Assembly (NCBI GenBank): GCA_903893935.1
Contig: CAITOD010000664.1
Coordinates: forward strand, 1-10,243
Length of the DNA: 10,243 nucleotides
Source: an uncultured Sphingomonadales bacterium
GTDB lineage: Bacteria; Pseudomonadota; Alphaproteobacteria; Sphingomonadales; Sphingomonadaceae
Direction of reading: 5' to 3'
In this document: in pieces, positions 1 to 5,821 of the stretch
Layout: each line of letters begins with the position of its first letter
Numbering within the stretch: the first letter of the stretch is position 1
Position numbers and translations under genes: made by a program
The notes under the pieces: model-generated
Databases searched by the model: none
Seen by the model: only the letters and a program-made list of their open reading frames with translations
Told to the model about the DNA's origin: nothing

Positions 1-1
1 G

Positions 2-298
2 CAGAGTGGCAATGATGAGAGCATCAAGCTCGCTCTTACCAAGCTCTTTGACGAGCATCGTGGTGCCCGCCTTAATCAGCAGGCCATTGCTACCTTGACG
101 CGCTCGATTCTTGGTGAGATGAATCCTGACCTTAAGGATCCCAAGCTCGTGACTCCGCTGATGAAGCGGATTATCGAAGTCCTTAAGGTTGAGACTAAGG
201 CTGGAGTTTATGTCTCGACTCAGGGTCCGACTGGTGGCACGGCTCGTGTTGCCGATCTTCCTGCCAAGGAAGAGACTGCAACTCCCGCCAGCAAGTAA
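2..298 (+). CDS. C-terminal part of an unidentified, possibly phage-encoded, protein
   Basis: The frame is open from base 2 to a TAA at 296-298 (98 codons), with no stop upstream, so the gene begins before the window. An internal TTG at 95 is not a credible start. The visible protein is mostly helical and charged up to about residue 70 (motifs such as LTKLFDEH, LTRSILGEMNPD and PLMKRIIEVLKVE). It ends in a low-complexity Ala/Thr/Pro/Glu tail finishing PASK. Many codons end in T (ctt, gct, cgt, ggt), unlike the G/C-ended codons after base 440. That habit and the very small neighbouring gene recall single-stranded DNA phages such as Microviridae, but I do not recognise the family. A scaffolding or DNA-binding role would be a guess. 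That it is a real coding sequence is fairly sure; its function is unknown. Confidence 0.6.
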   Translation, partial: QSGNDESIKLALTKLFDEHRGARLNQQAIATLTRSILGEMNPDLKDPKLVTPLMKRIIEVLKVETKAGVYVSTQGPTGGTARVADLPAKEETATPASK

Positions 299-312
299 AT
301 AGTAAAAAGGTT

Positions 313-335
313 TGCGGTAATCCTCTGAAACCGCA
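313..335 (+). terminator. small intergenic hairpin, possible weak terminator
   Basis: TGCGGT (313-318) and ACCGCA (330-335) are perfect complements around an 11-base loop. They are followed by the pyrimidine-rich run TTTCTCTT. A competing pairing, GGTTT (309-313) with AAACC (328-332), is also possible. The hairpin lies between the stop at 298 and the next ATG at 365. The stem is short and the T-run interrupted, so a terminator role is only plausible. Confidence 0.3.
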
Positions 336-364
336 TTTCTCTTATACTTACAAAGGTTTATCAT

Positions 365-440
365 ATGTTTTTCGTAGGCGCTTTAGTTGGTTTTATTATT
401 GGTGTAGCTGCTGGTATTAAATTCTGGGATTGGCTTGTCC
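365..440 (+). pseudogene. 5' fragment of a small hydrophobic membrane protein, cut by the junction
   Basis: An ATG at 365 follows AAAGG (352-356) with an 8-base gap, a reasonable ribosome binding site. The first ~25 codons give MFFVGALVGFIIGVAAGI followed by KFWDWLV: one strongly hydrophobic, Gly-rich membrane segment (residues 2-18) and then a charged/aromatic edge. Codons end mostly in T or A, as in the preceding gene. Near base 435-440 the DNA changes to the GC-rich bacterial type. The frame continues to 883, but that stretch is only the wrong frame of the ene-reductase (Arg/Pro/Ala-rich). The gene has therefore lost its 3' end. Small phage or plasmid genomes often encode single-span peptides of this sort (holin-like or assembly proteins), but nothing here fixes the role. 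Confidence 0.5.
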
Positions 441-444
441 ATGG
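428..444. other. composition junction between phage-like and alphaproteobacterial DNA
   Basis: To the left, base composition is moderate and codons are T-rich. To the right, from the ATG at 441, the sequence is GC-rich and starts a complete ene-reductase. The exact breakpoint cannot be set without a homologue of either side; about 428-441 is my reading. The boundary reads TTGTCCATGG. I see no direct repeat, tRNA end or insertion sequence at the join. Confidence 0.6.
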
Positions 445-1544
445 TCGAATCACTTTTCAAGCCGATCCAGCTTGGTGCAATCGAGGCCCCCAACCGTATC
501 CTGATGGCGCCGCTCACGCGCGGCCGCGCCGGCCCCGGTGCGGTGCCCACTGCCTCGATGGTTACGTACTACCGCCAGCGCGCCGGCGCCGGGCTGATTA
601 TCAGCGAAGCAACCGGCATCAGCCGCGAAGGCGCCGGCTGGCCCAGTGCACCGGGCCTGTGGACCGATGCGCAGACCGAAGGCTGGAAACCGGTAACCGA
701 AGCGGTGCACGCGGCGGGCGGGCGGATCGTTGCGCAATTGTGGCATATGGGCCGGATCGTGCATCCCTATTTCCTCGATGGCGCACTGCCGGTTTCGGCT
801 TCGGCCACGCGCGCGCCGGGCCAGGCGCATACCCCCGACGGGCGCAAGGATTATGTAACCGCGCGGCCGCTGCGGCTCGATGAAATGCCGCGTCTGATCG
901 ACGATTATGGCCTTGCTGCGGAAAATGCGAAGAAGGCCGGGTTCGACGGCGTGCAGCTGCACGGCGCCAATGGCTATCTGATCGACCAGTTCCTGCGCAA
1001 CGGCACCAATCTGCGCGACGACGATTACGGCGGGTCGGTCGAAAACCGCGCGCGGCTGTTGCGCGAAGTGACCGAACGGCTGGTTGCGATCTGGGGCGCG
1101 GGCCGCGTTTCGGTGCGCCTGTCGCCCAATGGCGATTCGCAAGGGACCGACGACAGCGATCCGGCAGCGATCTTCGGCGAAGCCGCACGCGTGCTGCAGG
1201 CGCTGGGTATCGGCTTCCTCGAACTGCGCCAGCCCGGCCCCGACGGCACTTTCGGCAGCACCGATGTGCCGCAGCAGGATGCGCTGATCCGCTCGATTTT
1301 CAAAGGCCCGCTGGTGCTCAACAGCGATTACACCGTTCAAAGCGCCGCCACCGATGTGGCCTCGGGCCGCGCCGATGCGATCAGTTTTGGCCGGCCGTTC
1401 ATTTCCAACCCCGATCTGGTCGAACGCATCCGCCTGGGCGCCGCGTTTGCGCCCAACGTCAACGTGCCGCAATCGTGGTATTTCCCCGGCGATGCGGGCT
1501 ATATCGACTACCCGACGCTGGCCGAAGCGACCGCCGAAGCCTAA
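441..1544 (+). CDS. Old Yellow Enzyme-family alkene reductase (NADH:flavin oxidoreductase)
   Basis: This 367-residue protein matches the usual length of class I Old Yellow Enzymes (PETN reductase, NemA, XenB). These FMN-binding TIM-barrel enzymes of the cytosol use NAD(P)H to reduce activated C=C bonds in enals, enones and maleimides, and sometimes nitro compounds. Visible family residues are Thr26 in MAPLTR (flavin tuning), Gln99 and Trp101 in AQLWH, the substrate-binding His174/Asn177 with proton donor Tyr179 in HGANGY, Arg226 in VRLSP, Arg318 in FGRPF (FMN phosphate) and Tyr353 near the C-terminus. The start ATG at 441 matches the family N-terminus (ESLFKPIQLG); a TTG at 435 would add two residues. 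The sequence directly upstream is foreign, and no good ribosome binding site is visible, so the native 5' region seems to be missing. The true substrate is unknown. Confidence 0.93.
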   Translation: MVESLFKPIQLGAIEAPNRILMAPLTRGRAGPGAVPTASMVTYYRQRAGAGLIISEATGISREGAGWPSAPGLWTDAQTEGWKPVTEAVHAAGGRIVAQLWHMGRIVHPYFLDGALPVSASATRAPGQAHTPDGRKDYVTARPLRLDEMPRLIDDYGLAAENAKKAGFDGVQLHGANGYLIDQFLRNGTNLRDDDYGGSVENRARLLREVTERLVAIWGAGRVSVRLSPNGDSQGTDDSDPAAIFGEAARVLQALGIGFLELRQPGPDGTFGSTDVPQQDALIRSIFKGPLVLNSDYTVQSAATDVASGRADAISFGRPFISNPDLVERIRLGAAFAPNVNVPQSWYFPGDAGYIDYPTLAEATAEA

Positions 1545-1550
1545 GCCAAG

Positions 1551-1580
1551 CGGCGGTGCTACCCTATGGTAGCGCCGCCG
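1551..1580 (+). terminator. strong hairpin after the ene-reductase, likely terminator
   Basis: CGGCGGTGCTACC (1551-1563) pairs with GGTAGCGCCGCCG (1568-1580) across a four-base CTAT loop. This gives a 13-bp stem with one G-U wobble. It begins 6 bases after the ene-reductase stop and is followed by TTATT, which is a short and imperfect U-tract. It likely ends or attenuates transcription before the lyase gene. The stem ends 7 bases before the lyase's ribosome binding site, so an effect on its translation is also possible. Confidence 0.6.
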
Positions 1581-1599
1581 TTATTCCGGGAAGGCTTGC

Positions 1600-2514
1600 A
1601 TGACCACACCCCCGCGTTCCTGGCTGTTCATCCCCGGCGACAGCGAGCGCAAACTGGCCAAAGCGCGCGCAACCGGCGCGCATGCGCTGATCATCGACCT
1701 CGAAGACGCGGTGACGGCCGAGCGCAAGCAGGCGGGCCGCGATTTGACCGGTGCGTGGTTGCGCGAAGCAAGTGCGCCCGAAATCGACCAACCCGTCTGG
1801 GTGCGGATCAACGCGGTGGAAACCGGGCTGTGGCGCGATGATCTGGCCGCGATCATGGCGGGCGCGCCGCACGGGATCATGGTGCCCAAAGCCGAAGGGC
1901 CCGATCAGATCGCCGCGATCGGCGAGCACCTCGACACGCTCGAACGCGTGCACGGGCTGCCCCCGGGGCAGACCCGCATTCTGCCGCTGGTGAGCGAGAC
2001 CGCGCGCGCGGCGGTGACCATTCCCGCCTATGTTTCGGCCAGACTACCCCGGCTCGCCGGGCTGACCTGGGGTGCCGAAGACCTCGGCGCGGCGATAGGC
2101 GTGACGCGCAAGCGCGACGACCATGGCCGCTGGACCGATGCTTTCCGGCTGGTACGCGCACAGACGCTGCTGGTGGCGCACGCCCTCGGGGTCTGGGCGA
2201 TCGACACGCTGCACGCCGATTTTCGCGACGACGCAGGGCTCGCGCTGGTGGCGTCACATGCTGCGGCCGACGGGTTTGCCGGCATGCTCGCGATCCATCC
2301 GGGCCAGGTGCCGGTGATCAACCGCGCCTTTGCCCCCGACGAAGCAGCACTTGCCGAAGCGCGCGCGATCGTCGCCGCGTTTGCCGCCAATCCCGGGGTT
2401 GGCGCTTTGCAGATCGACGGCAAGATGATCGACCAGCCGCATTTGCGCGCCGCGCGCGCGCTGCTCGCGCTTGATCAGGTGGCAGTAGCGGCCGGTTCGG
2501 GCCTGGCCGGCTGA
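1600..2514 (+). CDS. CitE-like HpcH/HpaI aldolase/citrate lyase family protein
   Basis: The 304-residue protein belongs to the CitE-like branch of the HpcH/HpaI family: Mg-dependent TIM-barrel lyases or thioesterases acting on acyl-CoA esters such as citramalyl-, malyl- or methylmalyl-CoA. Family signatures in order are FIPGDSERKL (10-19), IDLEDAV (32-38), Arg69 in WVRIN, MVPKAE (94-99), LVSETARA with Glu133, WGAEDLGAAIG with Asp161 (Glu133 and Asp161 are the expected Mg ligands), GMLAIHPGQ (228-236) and GKMID near the end. GGGAAGG (1588-1594) lies 5 bases before the ATG, a clear ribosome binding site. No citrate lyase alpha or gamma partners (citF, citD) are nearby, so it is unlikely to be part of a classic citrate lyase complex. 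The exact CoA substrate cannot be told from sequence. Its end overlaps the convergent lipoprotein gene by 40 bases. Confidence 0.88.
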   Translation: MTTPPRSWLFIPGDSERKLAKARATGAHALIIDLEDAVTAERKQAGRDLTGAWLREASAPEIDQPVWVRINAVETGLWRDDLAAIMAGAPHGIMVPKAEGPDQIAAIGEHLDTLERVHGLPPGQTRILPLVSETARAAVTIPAYVSARLPRLAGLTWGAEDLGAAIGVTRKRDDHGRWTDAFRLVRAQTLLVAHALGVWAIDTLHADFRDDAGLALVASHAAADGFAGMLAIHPGQVPVINRAFAPDEAALAEARAIVAAFAANPGVGALQIDGKMIDQPHLRAARALLALDQVAVAAGSGLAG

Positions 2515-2753
2515 TCGGGCGCGGCATCGCTGGCCTGGTCGCTGGCGCTGGCGGCAACTGCCTTGTCGGCGCGCGGAGGCGGCTGCAGCAACGGCTGCGC
2601 GCGTGACCGGTCGAGATCGAGCATGCTGTCGCTGATCGACCCGGGCAGCACTTGCGCACCCGCCGCCTTGTCCGCCGGTTGATTGGCGGCTTTGGTGCAG
2701 GCCCCGAGCGCCAAAGTCATGGCGCCCAACAGACAGGCAGAACGCATCAGCAT
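2475..2753 (-). CDS. small Ala/Pro-rich lipoprotein, conserved hypothetical
   Basis: This protein of about 92 residues starts MLMRSACLLGAM and carries a lipoprotein signal: a short Arg-bearing head, a hydrophobic core and the lipobox ALGAC, with Cys19 as the expected lipidated residue. The mature part is short. It contains a distinctive stretch, GSISDSMLDLDRSRAQPLL, then a disordered Ala/Asp/Pro/Gln-rich tail ending EPAATAT. From memory, similar short lipoproteins with an 'SISD-M-LD-R-QP' segment occur in sphingomonads; function unknown. The start is uncertain: ATG at 2768 would overlap the lipB stop by 8 bases (ATGAGTGA) and add five residues, and ATG at 2747 gives a lipobox Cys at 17. It probably shares an mRNA with lipB. 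Its 3' end runs 40 bases into the convergent lyase gene. Confidence 0.7.
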   Translation of the reverse strand: MLMRSACLLGAMTLALGACTKAANQPADKAAGAQVLPGSISDSMLDLDRSRAQPLLQPPPRADKAVAASASDQASDAAPDQPARPEPAATAT

Positions 2754-2760
2754 TGCAGGT

Positions 2761-3429
2761 TCACTCATGATCGGGATCGGCGAGTTGCGCAAGAAACGCA
2801 TCGAGACGCGCCAGCAGCGCCTTGTCCCACATCTCCGGCGTGACCTCCAGCCCCAGATCGGCAAGGCTGGTGACGCCGTAATCGGCGATCCCGCATGGCA
2901 CAATCCCGCCGAAATGCGCCAGATCGGGCGCCAGATTGACGGCAAACCCGTGCATTGTCACCCAGCGGCGGATGCGGATGCCGATTGCGCCGATCTTGGC
3001 CTCCTGTCCATCGCGGCCGCGGGTCCAGATGCCGATCCGGCCCGGCGCGCGCCACGCCTCGACGCCAAAATCGCCCAGTGTAGCGATCACCCAGCCTTCG
3101 ACCGCATGGACAAAGCCGCGCACATCGCGCGCGCGGCTGCGCAAATCGAGCAGCAGATAGCCGATCCGCTGCCCTGGACCATGATAGGTATACCGCCCGC
3201 CGCGCCCCGCTTCGACCACATCAAACCGCGGATCGAGCAATTCGGCGCGCGCGGCGCTGGTTCCGGCGGTATAGACGGGCGGGTGTTCGAGCAGCCACAC
3301 CAGCTCGCGCGCGCGCTGTTCGGCAATCGCCCCGTTGCGATCGGTCATCGTGGCGAGCGCCGTGCGATAAGGCACGCGTTCGGTTTCGATCCGAATCTCG
3401 AGTGTCCGGTCTGAGGCCGCAGCGTCCAT
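2761..3429 (-). CDS. lipB: octanoyl-[acyl carrier protein]:protein N-octanoyltransferase LipB
   Basis: LipB moves octanoate from acyl carrier protein to the lipoyl domains of pyruvate and 2-oxoglutarate dehydrogenases and the glycine cleavage H protein, the first step of lipoate assembly in the cytosol. The 222-residue protein shows the hallmark [12 protein letters not shown] (76-87, His83), Lys145 in AKIGAIGI and Cys179 in IVPCGI; Lys and Cys are the known catalytic pair of the family. HGFAVN (160-165) is also typical. I chose the ATG at 3429 because the family begins just before the 'YRTAL' helix. An ATG at 3510 is in frame but adds 27 atypical residues across the divergent spacer. No clear ribosome binding site precedes 3429. 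LipA is not in the window. The next gene downstream is the small lipoprotein. Confidence 0.95.
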   Translation of the reverse strand: MDAAASDRTLEIRIETERVPYRTALATMTDRNGAIAEQRARELVWLLEHPPVYTAGTSAARAELLDPRFDVVEAGRGGRYTYHGPGQRIGYLLLDLRSRARDVRGFVHAVEGWVIATLGDFGVEAWRAPGRIGIWTRGRDGQEAKIGAIGIRIRRWVTMHGFAVNLAPDLAHFGGIVPCGIADYGVTSLADLGLEVTPEMWDKALLARLDAFLAQLADPDHE

Positions 3430-3431
3430 CC

Positions 3432-3450
3432 GGCGGCTTTTGACGCCGCC
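3432..3450 (-). promoter_or_regulatory. hairpin directly upstream of the lipB start
   Basis: GGCGGC (3432-3437) and GCCGCC (3445-3450) form a 6-bp GC stem with a 7-base loop. In the lipB transcript this would sit 2 bases before the start codon, where a ribosome binding site would be expected. It could limit initiation, or mark a chance repeat in GC-rich DNA. Confidence 0.25.
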
Positions 3451-3474
3451 CGGGGCCGCGCGCAAGCACGACAG

Positions 3475-3504
3475 TGCGAAAACCGGTTCCCACTTGGGTT
3501 CGCA
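3475..3504. promoter_or_regulatory. inverted repeat with a palindromic AACCGGTT core in a divergent spacer
   Basis: TGCGAA (3475-3480) and TTCGCA (3499-3504) are perfect inverted arms around an 18-base interval that holds the palindrome AACCGGTT (3481-3488). The element lies between lipB (-) and the membrane-protein gene (+), so it could act on either or both. I recall similar ACCGGTTCCCAC-type intergenic motifs in alphaproteobacteria but cannot name a binding protein. Confidence 0.3.
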
Positions 3505-3542
3505 ATGCACTAGAGACTGATCGGGATAGCGAGGTGTTGCAC

Positions 3543-4361
3543 GTGATTACCCTGGACAGCAGCAGCGCATGGCAAAGCGCGAGACGCATGGTCGCGGCCA
3601 ATCGCGACGTGCTCGTGGCCATCGCCGGCGTGTTTTTCCTGCTGCCGGGCCTGATCGGCGCGGTGGTGCTGCCCACGCCCGATGTCAACGGCAAGATGGA
3701 CCAGCAGGCCCTCGCTGATGCCGTGTTGCAGTTCTACGTTCACGCCGGCCCGGTGCTGGTCGCGCTCACGCTGCCAATGCTGGTTGGCTACCTCACCCTG
3801 CTGGCGATGCTGCTCGACCGCGACCGGCCGACGGTTGCCACCGCAATCATGACCGGCATCCGCCTGTTGCCGAGCTATCTCGCCGCACAGCTGCTCATCT
3901 CGCTGGGGCTTTCGGTGCTGTGGGCGACCGCGCTCAGCGTGCTTTCGCTGGCCATGCCGCAAGTCGCTGCGGCGCTGCTTTCGCTGGTGGCGATGATCTA
4001 TCCGCTGGTGCGCGTGCTGCTGGTCGGGCCCGAAATGATCGCGCAGCGACTGCGCAATCCGATCCGCGCGATTATCGGCGGGTTGGCCCGCACGCGGGGC
4101 CATACGCTTGGCATGCTGCTGTTTTTCGGGCCGGCCATGACGCTGTTTCTGGTGGTCTATGGCGTGGTGATGATCGTGGTCAGCCTGGCCGTGTTCAATC
4201 TGGCGCAAGCCGAAGTGCAGCGGCTGATCAGCGAAGCGGCGGGCGCGGTGCTGCTCGCGGTGGGCTATACGTATTATGCCGCCATGACAGCTTCGACTTA
4301 TGACCAGCTTGGCCCGATCAACGGGGCAGACGAAGCCGTCAGCCCCCCCGCCCCCAGATGA
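3543..4361 (+). CDS. six-helix integral membrane protein, conserved hypothetical
   Basis: The 272-residue protein has about six hydrophobic segments, near residues 22-43, 68-91, 108-135, 139-162, 187-219 and 231-249. The 187-219 stretch is long enough to fold back. The N-terminus is cytosolic-looking and the C-terminus is short and Pro-rich. Loops carry Arg clusters (RNPIRAI, LARTRGH). I see no catalytic motif. The layout resembles proteins annotated in sphingomonads as glycerophosphoryl diester phosphodiesterase membrane-domain proteins, but no phosphodiesterase domain is present. The GTG at 3543 has GCGAGG ending 8 bases upstream; starts farther up (3474, in frame) would add non-hydrophobic residues across the divergent spacer. 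Its stop overlaps the MFS start as ATGA, so the two are probably co-translated and may work together at the inner membrane. Confidence 0.75.
   Translation: MITLDSSSAWQSARRMVAANRDVLVAIAGVFFLLPGLIGAVVLPTPDVNGKMDQQALADAVLQFYVHAGPVLVALTLPMLVGYLTLLAMLLDRDRPTVATAIMTGIRLLPSYLAAQLLISLGLSVLWATALSVLSLAMPQVAAALLSLVAMIYPLVRVLLVGPEMIAQRLRNPIRAIIGGLARTRGHTLGMLLFFGPAMTLFLVVYGVVMIVVSLAVFNLAQAEVQRLISEAAGAVLLAVGYTYYAAMTASTYDQLGPINGADEAVSPPAPR
4343..4349 (+). other. C7 heptamer in slippery register at the membrane-protein/MFS border
   Basis: Seven consecutive C bases read as C_CCC_CCC in the membrane-protein frame, 9 bases before its TGA stop. A -1 shift here enters the MFS frame, which has no stop before the MFS ATG at 4358. 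A short GC hairpin (4364-4368 with 4373-4377) follows about 14 bases later. The run is also error-prone for sequencing. Confidence 0.3.
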
Positions 4362-5821
4362 ACGCGCCCCACGGCGCCCCGGGCAGGACACGCGCCGAGC
4401 CGATCGCCGTCGATCAGGCCGAAGACCGGGCCGAAGATCAGGCGCCGGGCCTGCCACCGGGGCGCATGGCTTTGCTGTTTGCCGTCATGCTGACCACGGC
4501 GGCGGGCAACACCGCGATGCAATCGGTCATGCCGTCGATCGGTGCGCATCTGGGCATCGCCGATGTCTGGGTCAGTCTCGCCTATTCGTGGTCGGCGCTG
4601 TTGTGGATGGTGATGGCGCCATTCTGGGCGCGACGGTCCGACCGGCTGGGCCGCAAGGCGATGATGTCGCTCGGGCTGGGCGCATTTGCGCTGTCGTTCG
4701 GGCTGTGCGGCACCGCCTTGCTCGCCGGGCTGAAAGGCCTCGTCGGCGGGATGACCGCGATCGTGCTGTTTGCCGCGGCGCGATCGCTCTACGGCACATT
4801 CGGATCGGCCGCACCGCCGGCGGTGCAGGCCTATGTCGCCAGCCGCACCGGCCGCGCCGAACGCACCAAGGCGCTGTCGGTCATCGCATCGAGCTTCGGC
4901 CTCGGCACCGCGCTGGGCCCGGCGCTGGCGCCATTGCTGATCGTGCCCGGGATCGGGCTGATCGGCCCCTTCATCGTGTTCACGCTGGGTGCGCTGGCGG
5001 TCATGGCAATCCTGCAACTGCGCCTGCCCGACGACACGCCCGAAGCCGGCGAACTCGACGCGCATGCGCCGCAACCGTTATCCGCCGCAGACAGCGCAAG
5101 CTCGCGCCAGGGCCGCGCCTGCACGGTGGGCGAACACGCCGACAGCTGGGCCGAAAGCTGGCATGAGCCGGCGGGCCAGCCCGAACACGACGACGCCGGC
5201 GCGGCAGACCGGCTGCGCTGGGGCGATCCGCGCATCCGCCCGTGGCTGCTGGCCGGGACGCTGGGCGGGCAGGCGCAGTCGATCATGCTCGGGGTGATCG
5301 GATTTCTGCTGCTCGACCGGCTGGGTCTGCGGCACCAGCCCGACGCCGCAGCGGGGCCGATCGGGCTGGTGCTGATGGTGGGCGCGATTGCCATGCTGCT
5401 GGCGCAGTGGGGGTTGATCCCGATGCTTTCGCTCGACCCGCGCAAGGCGACATTGCTGGGCCTGGGGCTTGTCGCAGTGGGCACCCTGCCGGTGGCACTT
5501 GGGCGCGACTTGCACGCGATTGCGACCGGTTTCGCGATCTGTTCGGTCGGGTTCGGATTGTTTCGCCCGGGCTTCACCTCGGGCACGAGCCTTGCCGTAA
5601 GCATGGGCGAGCAAGGCCAGGCCGCCGGGATTGTCGCGGCGGTCAACGGATCGGCCTATATCGTCTCGCCCGCGATCGGCGTGTCGCTTTACAACCATTC
5701 GCACTGGATGGTGTGGGTGCTGATCGAAGCGCTGGTGCTTGGCGTGCTGATCCTGTTCGCGCGCGATCGCAGCGCCGCGCAAAATCAGCCGCGGGTTTCG
5801 GGCACCGGGGTCAGCGCCTGA
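4358..5821 (+). CDS. major facilitator superfamily (MFS) transporter with an enlarged central loop
   Basis: The 487-residue inner-membrane secondary transporter has about twelve hydrophobic segments in two halves (roughly residues 37-222 and 294-475). The MFS loop motif A is visible in modified form as FWARRSDRLGRK (89-100). The second half has FLLLDRLGL and the run FGLFRPGFTSGTSLA. The N-terminal 35 residues are hydrophilic and acidic (EDRAEDQ). The loop joining the halves (about 222-293) is long and rich in His, Asp, Glu and Ser. The substrate is unknown; the family covers drug efflux and metabolite uptake. The start overlaps the upstream membrane protein's stop as ATGA with no separate Shine-Dalgarno, so translation is likely coupled. 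Its last 37 bases overlap the convergent hydroxyacid dehydrogenase gene. Confidence 0.88.
   Translation: MNAPHGAPGRTRAEPIAVDQAEDRAEDQAPGLPPGRMALLFAVMLTTAAGNTAMQSVMPSIGAHLGIADVWVSLAYSWSALLWMVMAPFWARRSDRLGRKAMMSLGLGAFALSFGLCGTALLAGLKGLVGGMTAIVLFAAARSLYGTFGSAAPPAVQAYVASRTGRAERTKALSVIASSFGLGTALGPALAPLLIVPGIGLIGPFIVFTLGALAVMAILQLRLPDDTPEAGELDAHAPQPLSAADSASSRQGRACTVGEHADSWAESWHEPAGQPEHDDAGAADRLRWGDPRIRPWLLAGTLGGQAQSIMLGVIGFLLLDRLGLRHQPDAAAGPIGLVLMVGAIAMLLAQWGLIPMLSLDPRKATLLGLGLVAVGTLPVALGRDLHAIATGFAICSVGFGLFRPGFTSGTSLAVSMGEQGQAAGIVAAVNGSAYIVSPAIGVSLYNHSHWMVWVLIEALVLGVLILFARDRSAAQNQPRVSGTGVSA

Noticed and set aside
343..348. TATACT as a -10 promoter box before the membrane peptide
   Set aside because: No acceptable -35 element lies 16-18 bases upstream, so I did not call a promoter.
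1..440. phiX174 sequencing spike-in as the source of the 5' segment
   Set aside because: The style is similar, but the sequence does not correspond to any part of phiX174 as I remember it. A database search would settle other control sequences.
136..444. GGATCC (136), CATATG (362) and CCATGG (439) as cloning-site evidence
   Set aside because: Six-base sites occur by chance and no vector, promoter or tag sequence accompanies them. Kept only as a note on the junction.
400..445. A dif/XerCD or tRNA attachment site at the join
   Set aside because: No 28-base dif-like sequence or tRNA 3' end is visible near the boundary, so site-specific phage integration is not supported by what can be seen.
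365..883. A 172-codon frame starting in the membrane peptide and running into the ene-reductase region
   Set aside because: Only the first ~25 residues look like a protein. The rest is the wrong frame of the ene-reductase, so a real fusion protein is unlikely.
450..1472. A 340-codon open frame antisense to the ene-reductase
   Set aside because: The sense frame carries all Old Yellow Enzyme motifs. The antisense product has low-complexity Arg/Ala/Gln composition and no family.
3510..4457. A 315-codon antisense frame opposite the membrane protein, rich in His and Gln
   Set aside because: The His/Gln/Arg-rich translation is the typical reverse complement of a Leu/Val/Ala-rich membrane protein. 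The sense frame has good membrane segments and a ribosome binding site.
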